This document shows, in pieces, positions 22,501 through 37,441 of a stretch of DNA of 64,000 bases (positions are counted from its first letter, which is position 1; every line of letters begins with the position of its first letter). The DNA lies in NCBI RefSeq assembly GCF_002865645.1, contig NW_020194609.1:372001-436000 (forward strand), read 5' to 3'. This stretch comes from Hyaloscypha bicolor E. Lineage: Eukaryota > Ascomycota > Leotiomycetes > Helotiales > Hyaloscyphaceae. Under the pieces are notes generated by a model. That model searched no databases. It saw nothing but the letters and a program-made list of their open reading frames with translations, and was not told where the DNA came from. Made by a program: the position numbers and the translations under genes.

Positions 22501-24000
22501 ATTATTATTCTTTTAGTAAAACTTAAAAGTAATATTTTAAAAAGAACTAGAGAATATAATATTTCATATAATATATATAAGAAAATAAAAATATTTGAGA
22601 ATCTTATTTTAGTTAATATAGAATTAATTATTAATAGTTCTTTTATTAGTTTAGTTTAAAAGCTTATTTCTAGTAATAAAATAGATTATATTATAATAAA
22701 TAAATATTACTTATTAATAACTATTTAAAGCTATTAAAATATTATATTTAGATTTAAAGAATTATTAATTATTAATTTATAATTTGTTTTTTAAACTAGT
22801 ACTTTATTTTATAACTTTAAAACGAATTAAAGTGTAATTTATTCTTAAATAATATAGCTATTATTAAAGCTTATAGTATGCGTCTTAATATTAGTTATAA
22901 AGCAAGTATTTATAAGTCTAAAAAAGAAAAAAAATAAGTTCTTAAAATTAAATCTTATATAAATTCTTTTATTATTAATAAATTTATAAATATAAAAAAT
23001 AAAATACTTATTTTTTAGTCTTTAAAAACAAATATAGAACTAGTAGCTAGTATTCTAAATTATAATTATTATATATTAGAATTAAGTTATAATTTAAAAA
23101 CTAGTACTTTAAATAAGTTTTTAACTAGTTTAAATAATTTTAATTAAATTCTAGTTAGTACTAGTATTTTAGAAAAGAATATAAATTATTCTAATATTAG
23201 ATTAGTTATTTATAAGAATATAGCTTATTCTTTTATTAGATTTTTTTAAGAATCTAATTAAAGAAACCGAAATAATTAATCTAGTATATTTATATTTTTT
23301 TATAATAATTTTAAACTATTTAGTTCTAGTTTAGATATAAGTAGTAATCTTAATATAAATAAGAGTCTTATTTATAATTATCTTAATAAAAAGACTTATT
23401 AATTAAGGCAAATTAGTCTTTATTTAGATAGTAAAATTATAGACGAGTATTTTTCTAATAATATTATATATAATTTATATTCTAGTTAAATTAGTTTTAA
23501 AACTTAATAAGTAGTTTAGGTTTTAGAAATAAATAAAGAAATAGAATATAATAGAAAATAAGTTAAAATATATTATATATAATTTATTAGAAAATATAAA
23601 TAAAAATACTAATTCTATATTTTATAAATCTAGTAATTACAAGCTATATAAGTATATAATAAAATAAGTAAGTTCTTTTAAGACTAGTATAAAGTCTAAA
23701 AATCTAATTTTAAATAAAGATAATTATTATTTTAATTATTTATTACTTATTATTATTTATATATATTTAAAAGTTAATTTAAATATTTATTTAGATTCTA
23801 ATTTTATATTTTATATACTAGTCTTATTATTTTATAAGCATATTATTTTGGAACTATAAGAATAATTTTAATTTAAGAAATTTATTAGTTCTATAATATT
23901 TTTTAAGTTCTTTTTTAAAAAGATTTATATATTAGATTTAGAAATAGAAAGTATTTTAGATTTTCAAGCCGTATTTTATAATTTAATATTCTTTTAAGCT
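19600..24000 (+). pseudogene. RecQ-like (telomere-linked type) helicase, RIPed
   Basis: Reading through TAG/TAA gives a long plus-strand protein. Around 21500-21640 is SLSLRDIKLSTLYYLNSIK then NISYYKK. This matches the LPLR...YHK region that precedes the helicase in fungal telomere-linked helicases and resembles tyrosine-recombinase cores. The helicase domain follows. A Walker A relic VLLISNRKL is at about 22420-22450 (family GxGKS). IDYIIINKYYLLIT at about 22675-22715 stands for the DECH box. QTSTL stands for the TAT motif. NINYSNIRLVIY and FIRFFQESNQRNRNN (about 23190-23280) stand for the C-terminal motifs V and VI. Catalytic residues are lost. Ends are approximate. Such genes usually lie next to telomeres. 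Confidence 0.75.
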
Positions 24001-24464
24001 ATATAAAGGCTAGTTCTTAATACTTATTATTTTAGTTAAAATTATTTTTTATTTTTTATTTAATAAATTATATAAAATTAAGATATTAATAAAATAAACT
24101 ATAATATAAAATAATATTATACCAAAGTATTTATTACTTTATTAAAAGTATTTTATAAGACTATATTTAATTTAAGATAAAAGAAATATTATAGATTATA
24201 AAAGATATATAATATTTTTTAAAAATAATAATAATCTGAATTATATATTTAATTAATTCTTTAAAAATATAAAAGAGATATTTAAAAGAATATTAGAAGA
24301 AATTAAATAATTAATTTATAATTTAGAAATTATTAATTAAAAAAATTACTATTTATATTAAATATTAAATATAAAATAAAATAATTTCTTTATATTTAAA
24401 AAGTATATAATTAAATACTAAAATATATAATATAATATTTTGAAATAATTATTTATTTATTTAA

Positions 24465-24745
24465 TATTAGCTTACTAGTAATATATAATACTATTATATA
24501 AATATAAAAGTATTAGTTATTATTATTTAGAAATAAAAATTATAGTATTATAATATTAATATATAATTCCTAAATCTACTAAGTTTAAAGAAATCTAGTT
24601 TACTAGTTAAGTTATTAATAAGATACGAAATTATATAATTATATCTCGTATTTTATATTTTATTATTTATATTCTATTATTTATATCTTATATCTCGTAT
24701 TCTATAACTATATATATAACTCCTAAAAAAATAGCTATACTAATA
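24465..24745 (-). repeat. Copia A 3' LTR
   Basis: A 281-bp direct repeat of 43437-43735, in the 3' position for a minus-strand element. TSD TTTAA lies at 24460-24464. Confidence 0.8.
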
Positions 24746-24899
24746 CTAGAAATTCTTTAAAAACGCGAAAAATAATATCTCTTTCTAATTATATATAAAT
24801 TCCCTAATCTGGCCTAATACTAGATTTTCTAAATATTTTATATATTTATATTATTTCTAAGGTTTTAGTTATATACTAAAAGCTATAGCTTTTTATATA

Positions 24900-27800
24900 T
24901 AATTTCTCTTTCTATAATATTCTTCTATTTTATATATTTATTTTCTGTTCTATTTATACTTAATTTATTTCTTTATATTTAATTATATAGTATTTATATT
25001 AATTAGATACTTAAGGGTATTTATTAACTTTAATTTTATTATAGAATTAGTAGAATTTAATTCTTCTTTAATCTATTTAATTTCTATAATTTCTTATTAT
25101 TTATATATTTAATAAAAGTATATTATATTAATTATTAGATACTTTTCTCGAATAGTTTCTAATTTAATAAGGCATTTATATAATAATTTTAAATTCGTAT
25201 AAACTATTAGTAATAGTTCTATTTCTAGTATTTTATTAATTATAGATTTAACTAAAGCGCCTATATTAAAGCTATAAGCTATATTATAAAGTTCTAAAGC
25301 TAGAATACTTCTAGTAATTCTTTTATATTTAGTAAAGAACTAGTAAATAATATTAATATATCTAGTTCTATTTACTAGAACTAGAATATATCTAATTTAG
25401 AAAAAGAGATCTCTATTATTTATAAATAAAGTATTTATAAAAATAATTAAATATAAGAATTCTTTTACTAGCTTTATAAATCTTAGTTTTCTAATAATAT
25501 TCTTAATTTACTATTAAATATACTTATTAAATGCCTTTATATTAGTTTCTGAAAGTTTAATAGCTTAAGTAATAATTAATAGATTATATAAAGCTTCTAG
25601 TTAATAGACTAATATAATATATATTTCTTTAATATATTAGATAATATATTAGTTCTTAATAAAGAGATTTTAATAAATAGTATTCTTATTACTTATAGTA
25701 GTAATATTTTTTATAGAAATAGTTTAGAGGTTTTTATACTAGTATTCTTATATAAGAGTAATTCTAGTAATATTTATTTAAATAATACTTTTATTAAACT
25801 TGAGATTATAATTAATAATAAAGTATTTATATTTTTTAGCCAAGAATTTAGCCTTATAAAGCTTTAATTACTTTATTTTTATAAAATTATTAGTTTTAAT
25901 AAATAGGGTATTATTAATTTAAAGGCTAATAATTCCGAAGAATTATTTATTATAAAGAAGGCAAGAATTATAAGTTAATTATTTTATAGAAAGCTTATTA
26001 ATATAATAGAAATAATAAGTCTTAAACTAGTAGTTTCTAGCTTCTAGTATATTATATAATAGTTTTATAATCTTTAGAATCAAATTATTATTTAGATTTA
26101 GTTCTCTAGTAAGCTTATAAAATAAGTTAATATAAAAATTATAATTAAGTAAAATTATTAATTAAATATAAGCCTATAAGATATTATATAAATATAGCTC
26201 TATAGTATCTATTATTATAATAGTAATACTAAGAATAATTCTCTAGCTAATATATTAAATAGTAAATAATTATATTAATATTATATATTTCTTATTATTA
26301 TTATAAGCCTAAATAACTAATCTTAATTTCTTAAACTTTTTCTCTATACTCTTATTTTTAATCTTATTAATAAACCGGGAATTAAAAATATATATTTCTT
26401 TTAGTATCTGAAATCTGAAAATAATTTTAAATATATTTTTTTCTAAAAGACTAGTAACTTTAATTTAATAAGAGTTCTTATATAGGTTATTATTTTATAG
26501 AAATACTATAATATTCAGGTTCTTATAAGGGTATTCTCTATTATACTTTAGTAAAATAGCAGAAATAATAATAGAAATTATACCTATATTACTTTTAGCT
26601 TTATTATAAAGTTTAGAAATAGATTTAGATTTAAAGCTATTAGTAATAACTTTAATATTTCCTATATAAAAAGGCTTTATAAAAATTAAATAAAAGATAA
26701 TATTACTATATAATAAAGCTAGTATATAGTTCTCTCCATTAATAGCTACTAGCTTATATAGCTTATTCTAATTATTAGATTAATTAGTATTTCTTTTATA
26801 TTATATAAAAATATCTAAATTTAAGAAAAGTTTATAAATATTAGTAATACTAGAACTATTTCGAGTATTTAGGGTATTTATAATCTAGTATCTAGCTTAA
26901 AGCTTCTGAATTTCTATTATTACTTTCTTAAATATTACTAATTACTATAATATAATTAATAATAGAATATTATATTCGGTTATTCGAGATAAAATACTAT
27001 AAATTAAAAGAGTTAGAATAATATTATTAAGTCTAATAAAATTATTAATAGCTTTAAAAGTAATTTAAAATATAGTATTCTTAATAATTCTATTAATTTT
27101 GGTTATAATAATAAAATAAATATATTAAATTAGGCTATAATAATATTTTATAATTCTAATAGAACTATAAGCTTTTATAGAAATAATTTTAATCTTAGTT
27201 CTTATAGTATTTATAAGTCAAATAAACTTCTTATTAGTAAACTACTTTCCGGTATTTATTATAATCTAATTAAAAGAACCTAAATAGATATTAATTTAAT
27301 ATTATTTTAGAGTATTTTAAATATATAATATACTAATATTTTAAAGCTATTAGCCGGCTTAATATCTAGTATTTTTATTAATAATATAAAGTATAAATTT
27401 ACTAGAAATATAGAAAATATTAATAATAATAAAATAATTAAAGCTAATATTATTTTTTAAATTAAATTTAAATTATTCCGGTAATTATTCGAATTTCTAG
27501 TATTATTTATAGTATTTTATAAAATATTTAAGGGCTTTTATATTAATATTATAGTCTATTTATTCTAGTATATTTTAAAGCTTACTAATAAATAAATAAC
27601 TAAAATAGTAATATAGATATTATAATTTAATTTTTATAAGAAAATAAGAGTTATAAATAAAGAATTCGGAAATAAAGCTTTATAGAATAATATTCTAAAA
27701 CAGGAAAAAGTATCTAAAATATTATATTATAAATATAAAACATTTAGTAAAAGTAATAAGATTATTAAAATAAACTTCTAGCTTATTTATATTAGCTAAG

Positions 27801-29612
27801 CTAAATAGAAATAAAGTCTTTATAAATATAATATGAAATTATATTTACCTAATTAGTATTCTTATTATTATAAATCTAATAGAGAATATAGATCTAATAC
27901 TAAACTAGATATTAATTTAATTTTTAGTAATTTTATTAAGTTTAATAATATTATTAGTTTATTATAAAGCTTGAAATTAGTTAAAACTAGTAATTAAAAA
28001 TCTAGAGGTTCTAGTATTAATTATAATTCTATAAAAGTAATAAGTATTATATCTTAATATATTATTAATTATAAATATCTAAATATTCTTTATTTATTTA
28101 ATAGATACTAGAATATAGTTTTTATTTATTATCTAGTATATAAAAAAAAGGAAAATAAGGTTATTTATAAAAGTATTAGTTATAGAAATAATAGAAATAA
28201 AAGTTATAGAAATAGCTAGAAAGCTCTTAATAGAAGTAAAATAAAGATTAGAATAATATTTCTTTCTTTTATTTATTTCTATTAGTAAGGCTTTAAAAAT
28301 ATTATTTATTAGTTTATTCTTATTATTTTTATTATTTTCTTTTCTTTTGAATTTAGTAATATACTATATATAAGTATTACTAAAATATTTATTAAAGTTA
28401 TAAGTATTTCGGAATCTAAATTAGTAAATATTTCTATTCTTAAATTAAGCTTTCTTAGCCTCTTATTTCTTTAGTATATATTTCTATAAATAGTATTTGA
28501 GTTTCTTATATATAAAATATAATTTGAGAGTATAATTATTATAATTATAGAACTTAAAATAATTATTATAGGTTCGGAAATTATAGCTAGATTTATATTA
28601 ATAATTTTCGAATAAATAGTAATTTAGAGAATTTTAAGAATAGTATTATTAATTAGTAAAATAGGTTTTAGTAATAATTTATTACTTTTTCTTATAAGTA
28701 GTAATAAATAATTAGAGCTTATTAATAAGCTAGCCGAGATTATTAGAAGAGTTCAAAACTATATATTAGTATGCTAGTAAGCCTTAATAAGAAGTAATAA
28801 TCTTATTATATAGAAATTTGGTATTTTATAAAATAAAAGTAAAGCTATATTATAATTTATATAAGTTATTAATTAGTATTTAAATAAGTTTAAATATTAT
28901 CTTTTTAAAGTTTTTTATTATTATAATTACTAAAATAATAATATTTTATTTATCTCAATTTTAATAATAGAAATTAAGGCCTTTAAAAAAGCTATAAATA
29001 TTTATATAGGCCTCTTTATATATATAGCTCGAGAGCTAGTTATTATAGAAGTAGTCTTATACTAGTTTCTTTAATATAATAAGAAAAGCTCTTACTAGCA
29101 TTTCTTCTAGAAGCTTTATATATTAGTAAATATTAAGGAAAATAATAAGTTTATAATTAAAACTACTATTAGTTTTATTATATTTTTATATTTTAAAATA
29201 TATCTTTATTACTTTTCTAATAAGCTTTTTAGTAAAAATAGTAAATACTAATTAATAGTAATTTAAGTTTAGTAATAATACTAGTAATAATAAAAATAGA
29301 AATAATAAATAGCCTTAATATAGAAAAAATAAATAAATAGCTTAATTTCTTAACTAGAATTATCTAGTTCTCTTATATCTAGTTTTATTTAGAATAAGAT
29401 AAACTAATATAATAGGTTCCTAAAAAAGATCTATTCTAATTAAATTATTATTAATAATATTAGTTTCGTTTTATATATTTTTTATTTTTCTTAGATAAGA
29501 TTAATAAAGAATTATATAATAGTAAGATTTCTATAATTTTATTTAATATAAATACTATTATATTAAAATTAGGCTTAAAGATTTTATATAAGTATATAGT
29601 TAATTAGACTAT
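24900..29612 (-). pseudogene. Copia A gag-pol, RIP-destroyed
   Basis: Read on the minus strand, a Gag-like region (about 29500-28700) includes a stretch on Gag C-terminal lines such as FFKGLNFYY. Reverse transcriptase follows, with KLYKLVAINGENYILAL (about 26790-26700) and KKLRLVIQAYNNNKKYI (about 26340-26281), the RLVxxG-type block of copia RTs. RNase H follows, with NRDLFFQIRYILVLVNRT (about 25410-25350) and LIVYTNSKLLYKCL (about 25210). Integrase and protease should lie at 27300-28700 but are too decayed for me to place. All stops are RIP-type, and the plus strand of 27.4-29 kb also reads with few stops, so strand there is less certain. Confidence 0.7.
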
Positions 29613-29901
29613 TATAGTACGGCAGGCTATACTCTCCAAAAATTATATTATTTTGGCGGTTTTGAAGTTTAGATTATATAGTAAAAACTGCGGCCTTTTA
29701 TATATAACTTGCGGGAATTATATAAGAAAGCTAGTTTTTCTATAGACTTAGAGAATAATCCTTTATAAGTATTTAATTAATTGAGCTTTTATATACTATA
29801 TACTATTTATACTTTTAATTTATTATTTTACTATTAAGTTACGTTTTATACTCTAGTATACTTTATATAGGTTTTTGTCTTATTATAGTTTCCCTCTTAT
29901 A
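29613..29901 (+). repeat. Gypsy 5' LTR
   Basis: A 289-bp direct repeat of the 3' LTR at 42195-42497. It differs mainly by C/T changes and lacks a 14-15 bp duplication (CTATTTATACTTTA) found in the 3' copy. Confidence 0.82.
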
Positions 29902-31133
29902 TATTTTATAATAAGTAATATAGAGAGAATAGAAACTTTATAGTTAAGGTAATACTCTTATAAAGTTCTAAAGGGTGTCTATAAGGCGGATTATTAGCTT
30001 AGCAAGTTAGGAAAGAAAAAGGGCTATTATAATACCTTAAGCCTAAAGCCAAAATATTAAAGATATATAAGTATTAATCTTAGTATCTTATATTAATTTC
30101 TAATATACCTAGTAACTTAAATATAAGTTAGCCGCAAGATATAATTACTAGTATAGTATATAGAAATAGTAGAAATAGAGGCTAACTATAAAAGGAAAAG
30201 AAGTAAAGGAAATAAAATAAGAAATATTATACTAAAATAGTATAAGTTAGACCTTAGTTAGAAATAGACTTTAGTATACGGAAATAAAATTATATTATTA
30301 ATTTATATATTATTTTTAGTTATAGTAAAAGTCGGAATTAAAGTAGCTTTAATCTTAGTAGTAAAGCTTACTTCTAAGTCCGAAGAGAATACCCAAAATG
30401 GGAAATATTCTTAATTTTAAGTAAGATAGTAAATAGAAATCGGAAAGAATTAAAAGAAAATCGAAAATAAGAAATTATATAAATAAATTAGAGAAGCCTT
30501 TAGAGAAAGGAGAGGTTACTAAGTAAAAGTAATAAGAAGAAATTAGAGAAATTAGAGAAAATAGTAGAATTAGAGAAATCATTTTTATTATTATTATTTT
30601 TATTATATTTATTAATAGTACTATAGAGTATATCTAGTTTAGTAAAATTAAGGGAAAATATTATAGGTATTAAGCTAATAAAGCAGGAAAGAGAGTATAA
30701 GTAATAGAAATAAAACTAGAAAAGCTATTACTTTATTATTACTAATACTAAAACTCGAACCTTAATTATATTTATTATTATTAACTGGTTTCTCCCTAAT
30801 TTCGGTTCCCAAATTAAAAGATATATTTAAACGAGAAATTAGCTCTTTAGAAATATTATTAATAGAAGTCTCAGGTACGGAAATTCTATAATTAGCTATA
30901 GAACAAATTATTAAAATTAATATAGCTAAGAATAAATATATACTAGTACCGGGTTTAAACCTGCTACTTGCAGGAGCTCCTGAAATACTATAGTTTTAGG
31001 GAAGTAATATTTCTATATTCTTGAAATAATATATAGATATATATAAGAACTATTATATTTCTAATAATACTAAAAGAAAGAGAATTATCCGTTATATCTT
31101 TCTTATTTACAAGAATTAGATTAAGGCTATATC

Positions 31134-33480
31134 GGAATACTATACTAATAATTCAGGAAATTACTAGAAAACCAAGTTCTTTAAGGCCTTACTAAAGGAA
31201 TTCCAAAAGTATAACTGGAAAATACTCAAAATTAGTTATAACTTTCTTAATTAGATTATTATATAAGCCCAGAATAGAGAAATCTCTTCTAAGTCTTATA
31301 TTAATATATTTAATAAAGTATTAAAGGAATTACTAAAAAGAAAAGAGATAGATAAAATTACTTAGTATCGAGAGTTTATAAGAGAATTATTTGTTCTAGT
31401 AAGGAATTATATTCTTAAAAATATAAATTTCGAGCCTATAAATATTTCTACTTATAAATATAGTAAGATATATAAGAAGATAGTAATATTTTATTAGTAT
31501 AAAGAAAAGAAATACTATTTTAATATTACTAATAATTTAGATATATCTAGACTTAAATAAGAATACTTAAATATAGTAGTTTATAATATAGTTCCTAAAC
31601 CAGAAAATAATTATTTTTTACTAGTTTCTTTTATTATACTTCTTAAAGCTACTATAAATATAAGTGAGAAGAGAACCTAGCCTATAGCTAATTATATAAA
31701 ACTTACTAAAAGTAGTAAATCTAAAGGAAATAATATTAACTAGCTAGCGAGAAGTCTAGAAAAACTATTTATTACTACTATAATTTAAGAGAACTTATAG
31801 AGATAACTTAATATAGCTACTATTATAATTCGGGAAGATATTTATAGCCTGCTTATATAGTCTAGCTAACTATAATAAGTATAATAGTATTAATAGCCTA
31901 GTAGATATAATTCGGGTCTTTAAGGAAAATATACTAGAAGTTATAGTAAAGGTTATAAAGAATACTATAGTAGCTATAGTAATTAAGCTAAAATAGATAA
32001 AGAGTCTAGATAATTATATTCTAGAGGAAGTTAGTCTTAAAAGTAATTAGAAAATATTACTTAAGTTAATGCGGCCTATAGTATAAATCTAGAACTAAAT
32101 GAATAAATTTAATATAGGTATTATAATAGAAATAAGAATAATAATATTAATTCAGAATATATTTATATTTCTTAGTTCTATTACCTATTAATAAAAGAAC
32201 TTATAAATCGTAAATATATTTACTAATTTAATAGAAAATAGTATAAAGGGCTATTTAAGCCTAAATAAGAAAGTATTTCCTTTTTTCTTACTAGTAAGTA
32301 CCAGTAGTTTAACTAAATCGTTTCCTAAGTTTAAGGAGGAGAATTTGACTATAACTTAAATACTTGACCTAAAAATATTTAGAGATTAATAGAGAATACC
32401 TAGTTTACTAGGCAAGAAAAAGAAAAGGGAACTAGCTAACTGGGATTTATATATAGAAGCAAGCAAGTTATATCTAGGGAATCTGAATAGCCGCTTTGCT
32501 TTAGGGGAAATTATATTAGAATTACTAATACTTTAGGTTCTAGAATTAATAGATAATACTAAAATTTGGCTATAAATAGCGTTTCTATTAATATTATAAT
32601 AGGTTCCTTATTAAAAAAAAAGGGAAAAGAGATAGAAATAGCTAAAGACATTTTCTAAAGACAAGCCAGAGCTAAAGAAAAGCTATCCTATATAAGAGGC
32701 CAAAAGAATATTACTTTAAGAAGTAATAGATAAGGGAATAGCCTAGCTAAGAATATAAATATTAATGCTTCCGGAAATAAATAAAACGAATTAGGGATCT
32801 AATATACTCTTAATTATAATAAGTATAAAATTCCTAAAGTTAATAATATTCTAATAAGACTATTAAAGAAAGTAACTATTTTACTTCCGAAAACTTAGAA
32901 AAGAATAAGAATACTTATTAATGCCTTAAAAATACTAGATCTAGCTATTATATTTTAGAACTAATAGATTAAGGATAATACTTTCTACTATCTTATAAAT
33001 AGAAAATACTATTATATTAAGTATAGTTAAATATACTAGGAGATCTATAAAACTGGCGGCTATAGCTTATATAATAAATAGAATATTTAAGGGATTAGAA
33101 ATACTAGCTTAAGTGCCTAATACTAATAGAATTATTTAATTTAAAGGCAATAGTATTAATATTTGGATATTACTAGCTTATAAATATATTATATAAGCTT
33201 TATGCCTCTAATTCGTATTTTAAGAACCTTAAGAAAGTATTAAATATAAAGAAATAATTAATACTAGAGCTAAAGTTAATATTTTCCCTAAAAAGATCTC
33301 TAGAAATATTAGTAAAGTAATATATAATATTATAGATTATTGAATATTTATTACTATTAGAGCTAAATTTGGATTTGCAGAAATAGTAAAGCTTAGAGCT
33401 AAGGTTATAAATAAAGTAGAATACGAAAATATATTCTTTCTAGTTAAAGAAGCTCTAAAAATTCTATTTAGTTAACTATT
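31134..33480 (+). pseudogene. Gypsy gag and protease region, RIPed
   Basis: This is homologous to 1-2807. The N-terminal part read through stops is unrecognised and is called gag by position. Near 33255-33480 the frame reads INTRAKVNIFPK and then FFLVKEALKIL, the layout of a retroviral-type aspartic protease (DTGA-like start, LLG end) with the active Asp changed to Asn. The sequence between the LTR and 31134 is probable leader or the gag N-terminus. Confidence 0.65.
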
Positions 33481-36400
33481 CTTAGTAAAGATAAAGATAA
33501 ATATTATATATTAAAGTAATAGTTTATAGAATAGAAGGTTTACTAACCCTAAAGATAACTAGAATACCTATACTATTATAATTATTTTATTTTTAAAAAA
33601 TACTGGGAAATAGAAGAAAGTAATAGTTCAAAAATACTAAGCTTTTAGAGTTAAGAAATTAAGTAATACGGAATAGGAAACTAATAGTAAAGAGGAAAAA
33701 TAGAGCCTAATATTATAACTAGTAGTAATATTAGAGGAAATAGGAAAACGCCGGAATTTCCTATAAATTCTTTTATTTTGGGTTTAGAAGTTTAGAAAAT
33801 TAATAATATTTTTAGAGAAACTAAAGCAGAAAAGGCTCTAATTAGAGTATTATTAAAAGTAATTCCGGAATTAATAAAAAAAGAAGTAAAAAGAGTATTA
33901 AGTAAAGATATTTCTAAAGAAAAGGTAAAGTAGTATCTTCTAATAATAAAGAAATATATTTCCGAAGCTAAGAAATATAGAATCTAAAACTAAAAAGAAT
34001 TCTGAAATATATAAGAGCTTAAGAAAGGTATATTAAAATACTAGATAAAAAGGCGCTTTCTATACCTAACTAGAAAGAAGCTAAATAAGAAGGTTATAAA
34101 TTCCGGAGATTAGATAAAAAGAGTACTAGAGAAAATAGCTATAGCTTTTAAAGAAAAAGATAATAACTATAGTTTATTTCTAGTTATAGAAGTATATAAA
34201 ATAAAGGATAAGAAGATTTAATTAGTAGATACTAATAATGGAACTAAAGAAGGCTCTAGTAAATATCTAAACTAGTTTAAGAGATCTAAAACTAGAAAAT
34301 ACTTATAGAAGCATACTAGAAAGTATAAGAACTATTTTTTACCGAGAATATTAGCTATTCTAAAAGGTTTATAACTTATTCCGGAATGTCTTAAATAATT
34401 AGATATTAGTAACTGGCTCTGGAAAGAGAAACTAGTTATATTTTAAGAATTAATAGTTAATTAAGAAAATATAATTACATTTAATTAGAAGAAAATAGGA
34501 AAAGTTTATAAGGATATTAGCCTATTTATTCTAATTAAGACTATTAAGTATAAAGCCTAGTAAGAGAAGAATTTCCTATATTTTAAAGCTCTAGTACTAG
34601 TAATAGTAAAAATACTATTAGAATATCTAGATTATAAAGTCCTTAAAAAATATAATAGACTATACCGAAATCTATAGTTCTTAGTTATAAAGAAGGTTAC
34701 TAGAACTTATAGACTAATTAATACTATTATAAAAATGAATTTAGTAATTTTATAAGATACTAACTTACTTCCGTTTACTAACGAGATCTTAAAGAAATTT
34801 GCTAGATATACTTATATTTCTCTAATTAATTTCTTTTCTAGATATAATTAACTTATACTAGACGCTTATAGTAGAGATTTGACTATATTTATAATGCCTC
34901 TGGAACTATTAAGAATAACTATACTACTTTAGGAAGCTACTAATTCCGTTATATAGTTTATATAAGTTATTATAACTATTCTAGAGAATCTATTTCCCAA
35001 AATTACTATACTATTTATTAATAATATTAGAGTTAAAGAACTTTATATAGACTATAATAGGTAGCTTATTTTACCTGGAATTCGGCGTTTTATATTTAAA
35101 TATCTTTAAAACTTGAATATAATCTTAGATAGAATTAAATAAGCCGGAGCTAGTATTAGAGAAAAATCGCAGTTCTATTATAATAAAATAGTTATTATTG
35201 GGTTTATTTATAAAGTATTTAAAAGAAGCCCTTTAAGCTTAGGAATTACTAAGATCTTAAGATAGGAATATTATAATAATATAACTAAAGGCAAGGCGTT
35301 TATTAGAATTATTATTTATTACCGTATTTGAATTAAAGGCTTTATAATTATTACTAAACCTATTTACTACTTAATAAGGAAGGGTATAATATAGAACTGA
35401 GACGGTAAGCAGAAGCAAGCTATATAAATCCTTTAGGAAAAGCTTACTATTATTTCAATACTTTATAAGTTATATTATAATCTATTAGAAGATTAGGAAA
35501 TAATTATATTAGTAATAGATACTAGCCTAAATAAATAGGGCGGAACTCTTAGTTAATATAATAATAGAGAGAAAAAGAAAGTTATATAATACAAATCTGA
35601 AATCTGAAATAATATTAAGCGAAGATATAATACTACTAAGAGAGAATACCGAGAGCTAGTAAAGTATTTATAGAAAGTATAATTCTGGCTATATAAAGTT
35701 TATTTTATCCTTAAACTAGATACTAATATACTTATTATATAGCTAAGCAAAGTAGCTATAGATCTTTCTAGAGCTCTAGTTACTTGCTAGCTAGCGTGAA
35801 TTTAGTTATTTGACTTTAAAGTCAAGTATATTAAAGGAACTAAGTATATTATTACTAATAAGTTATTAAGATATCTATAATAAGAAGGCAATACTAAAGA
35901 TAATAAGGACATTAATAAATGATTAGTAATAGAGCTTAATACTATTAGAATAGTACTTATTAGGCGGAAAATTCGGATAAAGAAAGCAGTTCCGGTTTAG
36001 TTATATAATATTATTTTAAGAAATCAGACTTCCAAGATCTTTACTAGATATTTAAATAATAGTATTTAATTACTAGAAATTAATAATTAAAGCCTTATTA
36101 TATCTGGAAGCAAATTAGTAATATTAAAAAATAATAAAATCCGGAAGTTATATAATAAAGGCCGCGGCCTTTTATATATAATTACTAGTAAAATAATAGA
36201 TAATAATACTAACTCCTATACTTTACTTAATAATCCGACTATTTTATTAGATTCTTTAAATAATAGCTATTTCGAATAATACTAAAATATTATATAATAC
36301 CTTATAATACTTTCTAGATTAGAAGAAATATCTAGAACCGAGTTTTGAAAATTAAGTAAGGAAGCTTTAAATTATAGTATAAGAGATTAATTACTATAGA

Positions 36401-37440
36401 GAATTATATCTAAAATATATTTGCCTTAACTTATTATTAATAATTAAAAATAAAGGGAAATTATTATTAAAGAGCTATATAATAAGATTAGATATACCAG
36501 AAGAAAAAGTACTTTTTATTTAGTAACTAGCTACTATTACTAGGAAGATTACTATAACTATATACGGAAATATATTAATATTTGCAAGATCTATTAGTAT
36601 AAGAGTAAAAGAAAATAAGAAGAAGCTCTATATTTAATAAAAGCTATATATTTTTTTTATTACCTTAGGATTAATATAGTTAAATTACTAGACTATAAAG
36701 GATATAACTTATTAGTTATTACTAGAGACGATTTCTCAGGATAAGTTAAAGCTAGACCTTTAAAAAACCTAACTAGTAAGAAGATTACTAAGTTTATTTA
36801 GGAAGGAATTATTTATAAATATAGTTTATTTAGCTAGCTTAAGGTAAATAGTAAATCGGAATTTAAAAAAGTAGTAATTCAAGAACTTAATAAGCTAGGA
36901 ATTAATAGAATTATTATTTTGGCCTATAATTTTAAAGGAAATAATATAATTAAAAAAGGATATTAATTAATTATTTAGGTACTTATTATACTTATAATAG
37001 ATAAAAAGAAGCCTTAGGTAAATTTACTATTATATATTCTATTTACTAACCGAGTTATTATATATAGACTAACTAGATTTATTTCTTTTTATATAATCTA
37101 TAATAGAAAAGCTATATTACTTATAGAAATATACTTTCTAATCTAGAGAATACTTAAATAAGACGAAGTCTATAATAAAGAAATACTTCTAAAGATATAT
37201 ATAAAGCAAATATAAATAAGAGATAAAAATATTAAAGAAGCTAGAATAAAAAAGAATAGAAGATACTAAAAAAGAAAGAAGTAATTTAATACTACTTACT
37301 AGATTTATTTAAAGCCTATTTCCGAAAAGAATCTAGTTCTTATATATAATATTAAATTAATAGATTAAAATAAATTAAGAAATATAAAACTATTATATTA
37401 CTAGCTTGGCCTATATAAATTATAATAAATATCTATTTAT
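33481..37440 (+). pseudogene. Gypsy RT, RNase H and integrase, RIPed
   Basis: The RT runs from about 34550 (RNLQFLVIKKVTRTYRLIN) through LINFFSRYNQLILDAYSRDL. The catalytic YVDD-type box appears as LFINNIR (35012-35032), both Asp changed to Asn. The RT end and RNase H occupy 35380-35880 (EIIILVIDTSLNKQGGTL, then KYIKGTKYIITNKLLR). Integrase lies at about 36480-37330 with LLVITRDDFSGQVKARPL, one catalytic Asp block kept. It is followed by the usual C-terminal part. The family is certain; the element is inactive. Confidence 0.83.
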
Positions 37441-37441
37441 A

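Noticed and set aside
24000..24460. Extension of the large inverted repeat to the left of copia A
   Set aside because: Comparison with the reverse strand beyond 61560 gave only short AT-rich matches, so the arm is not extended past 43741.
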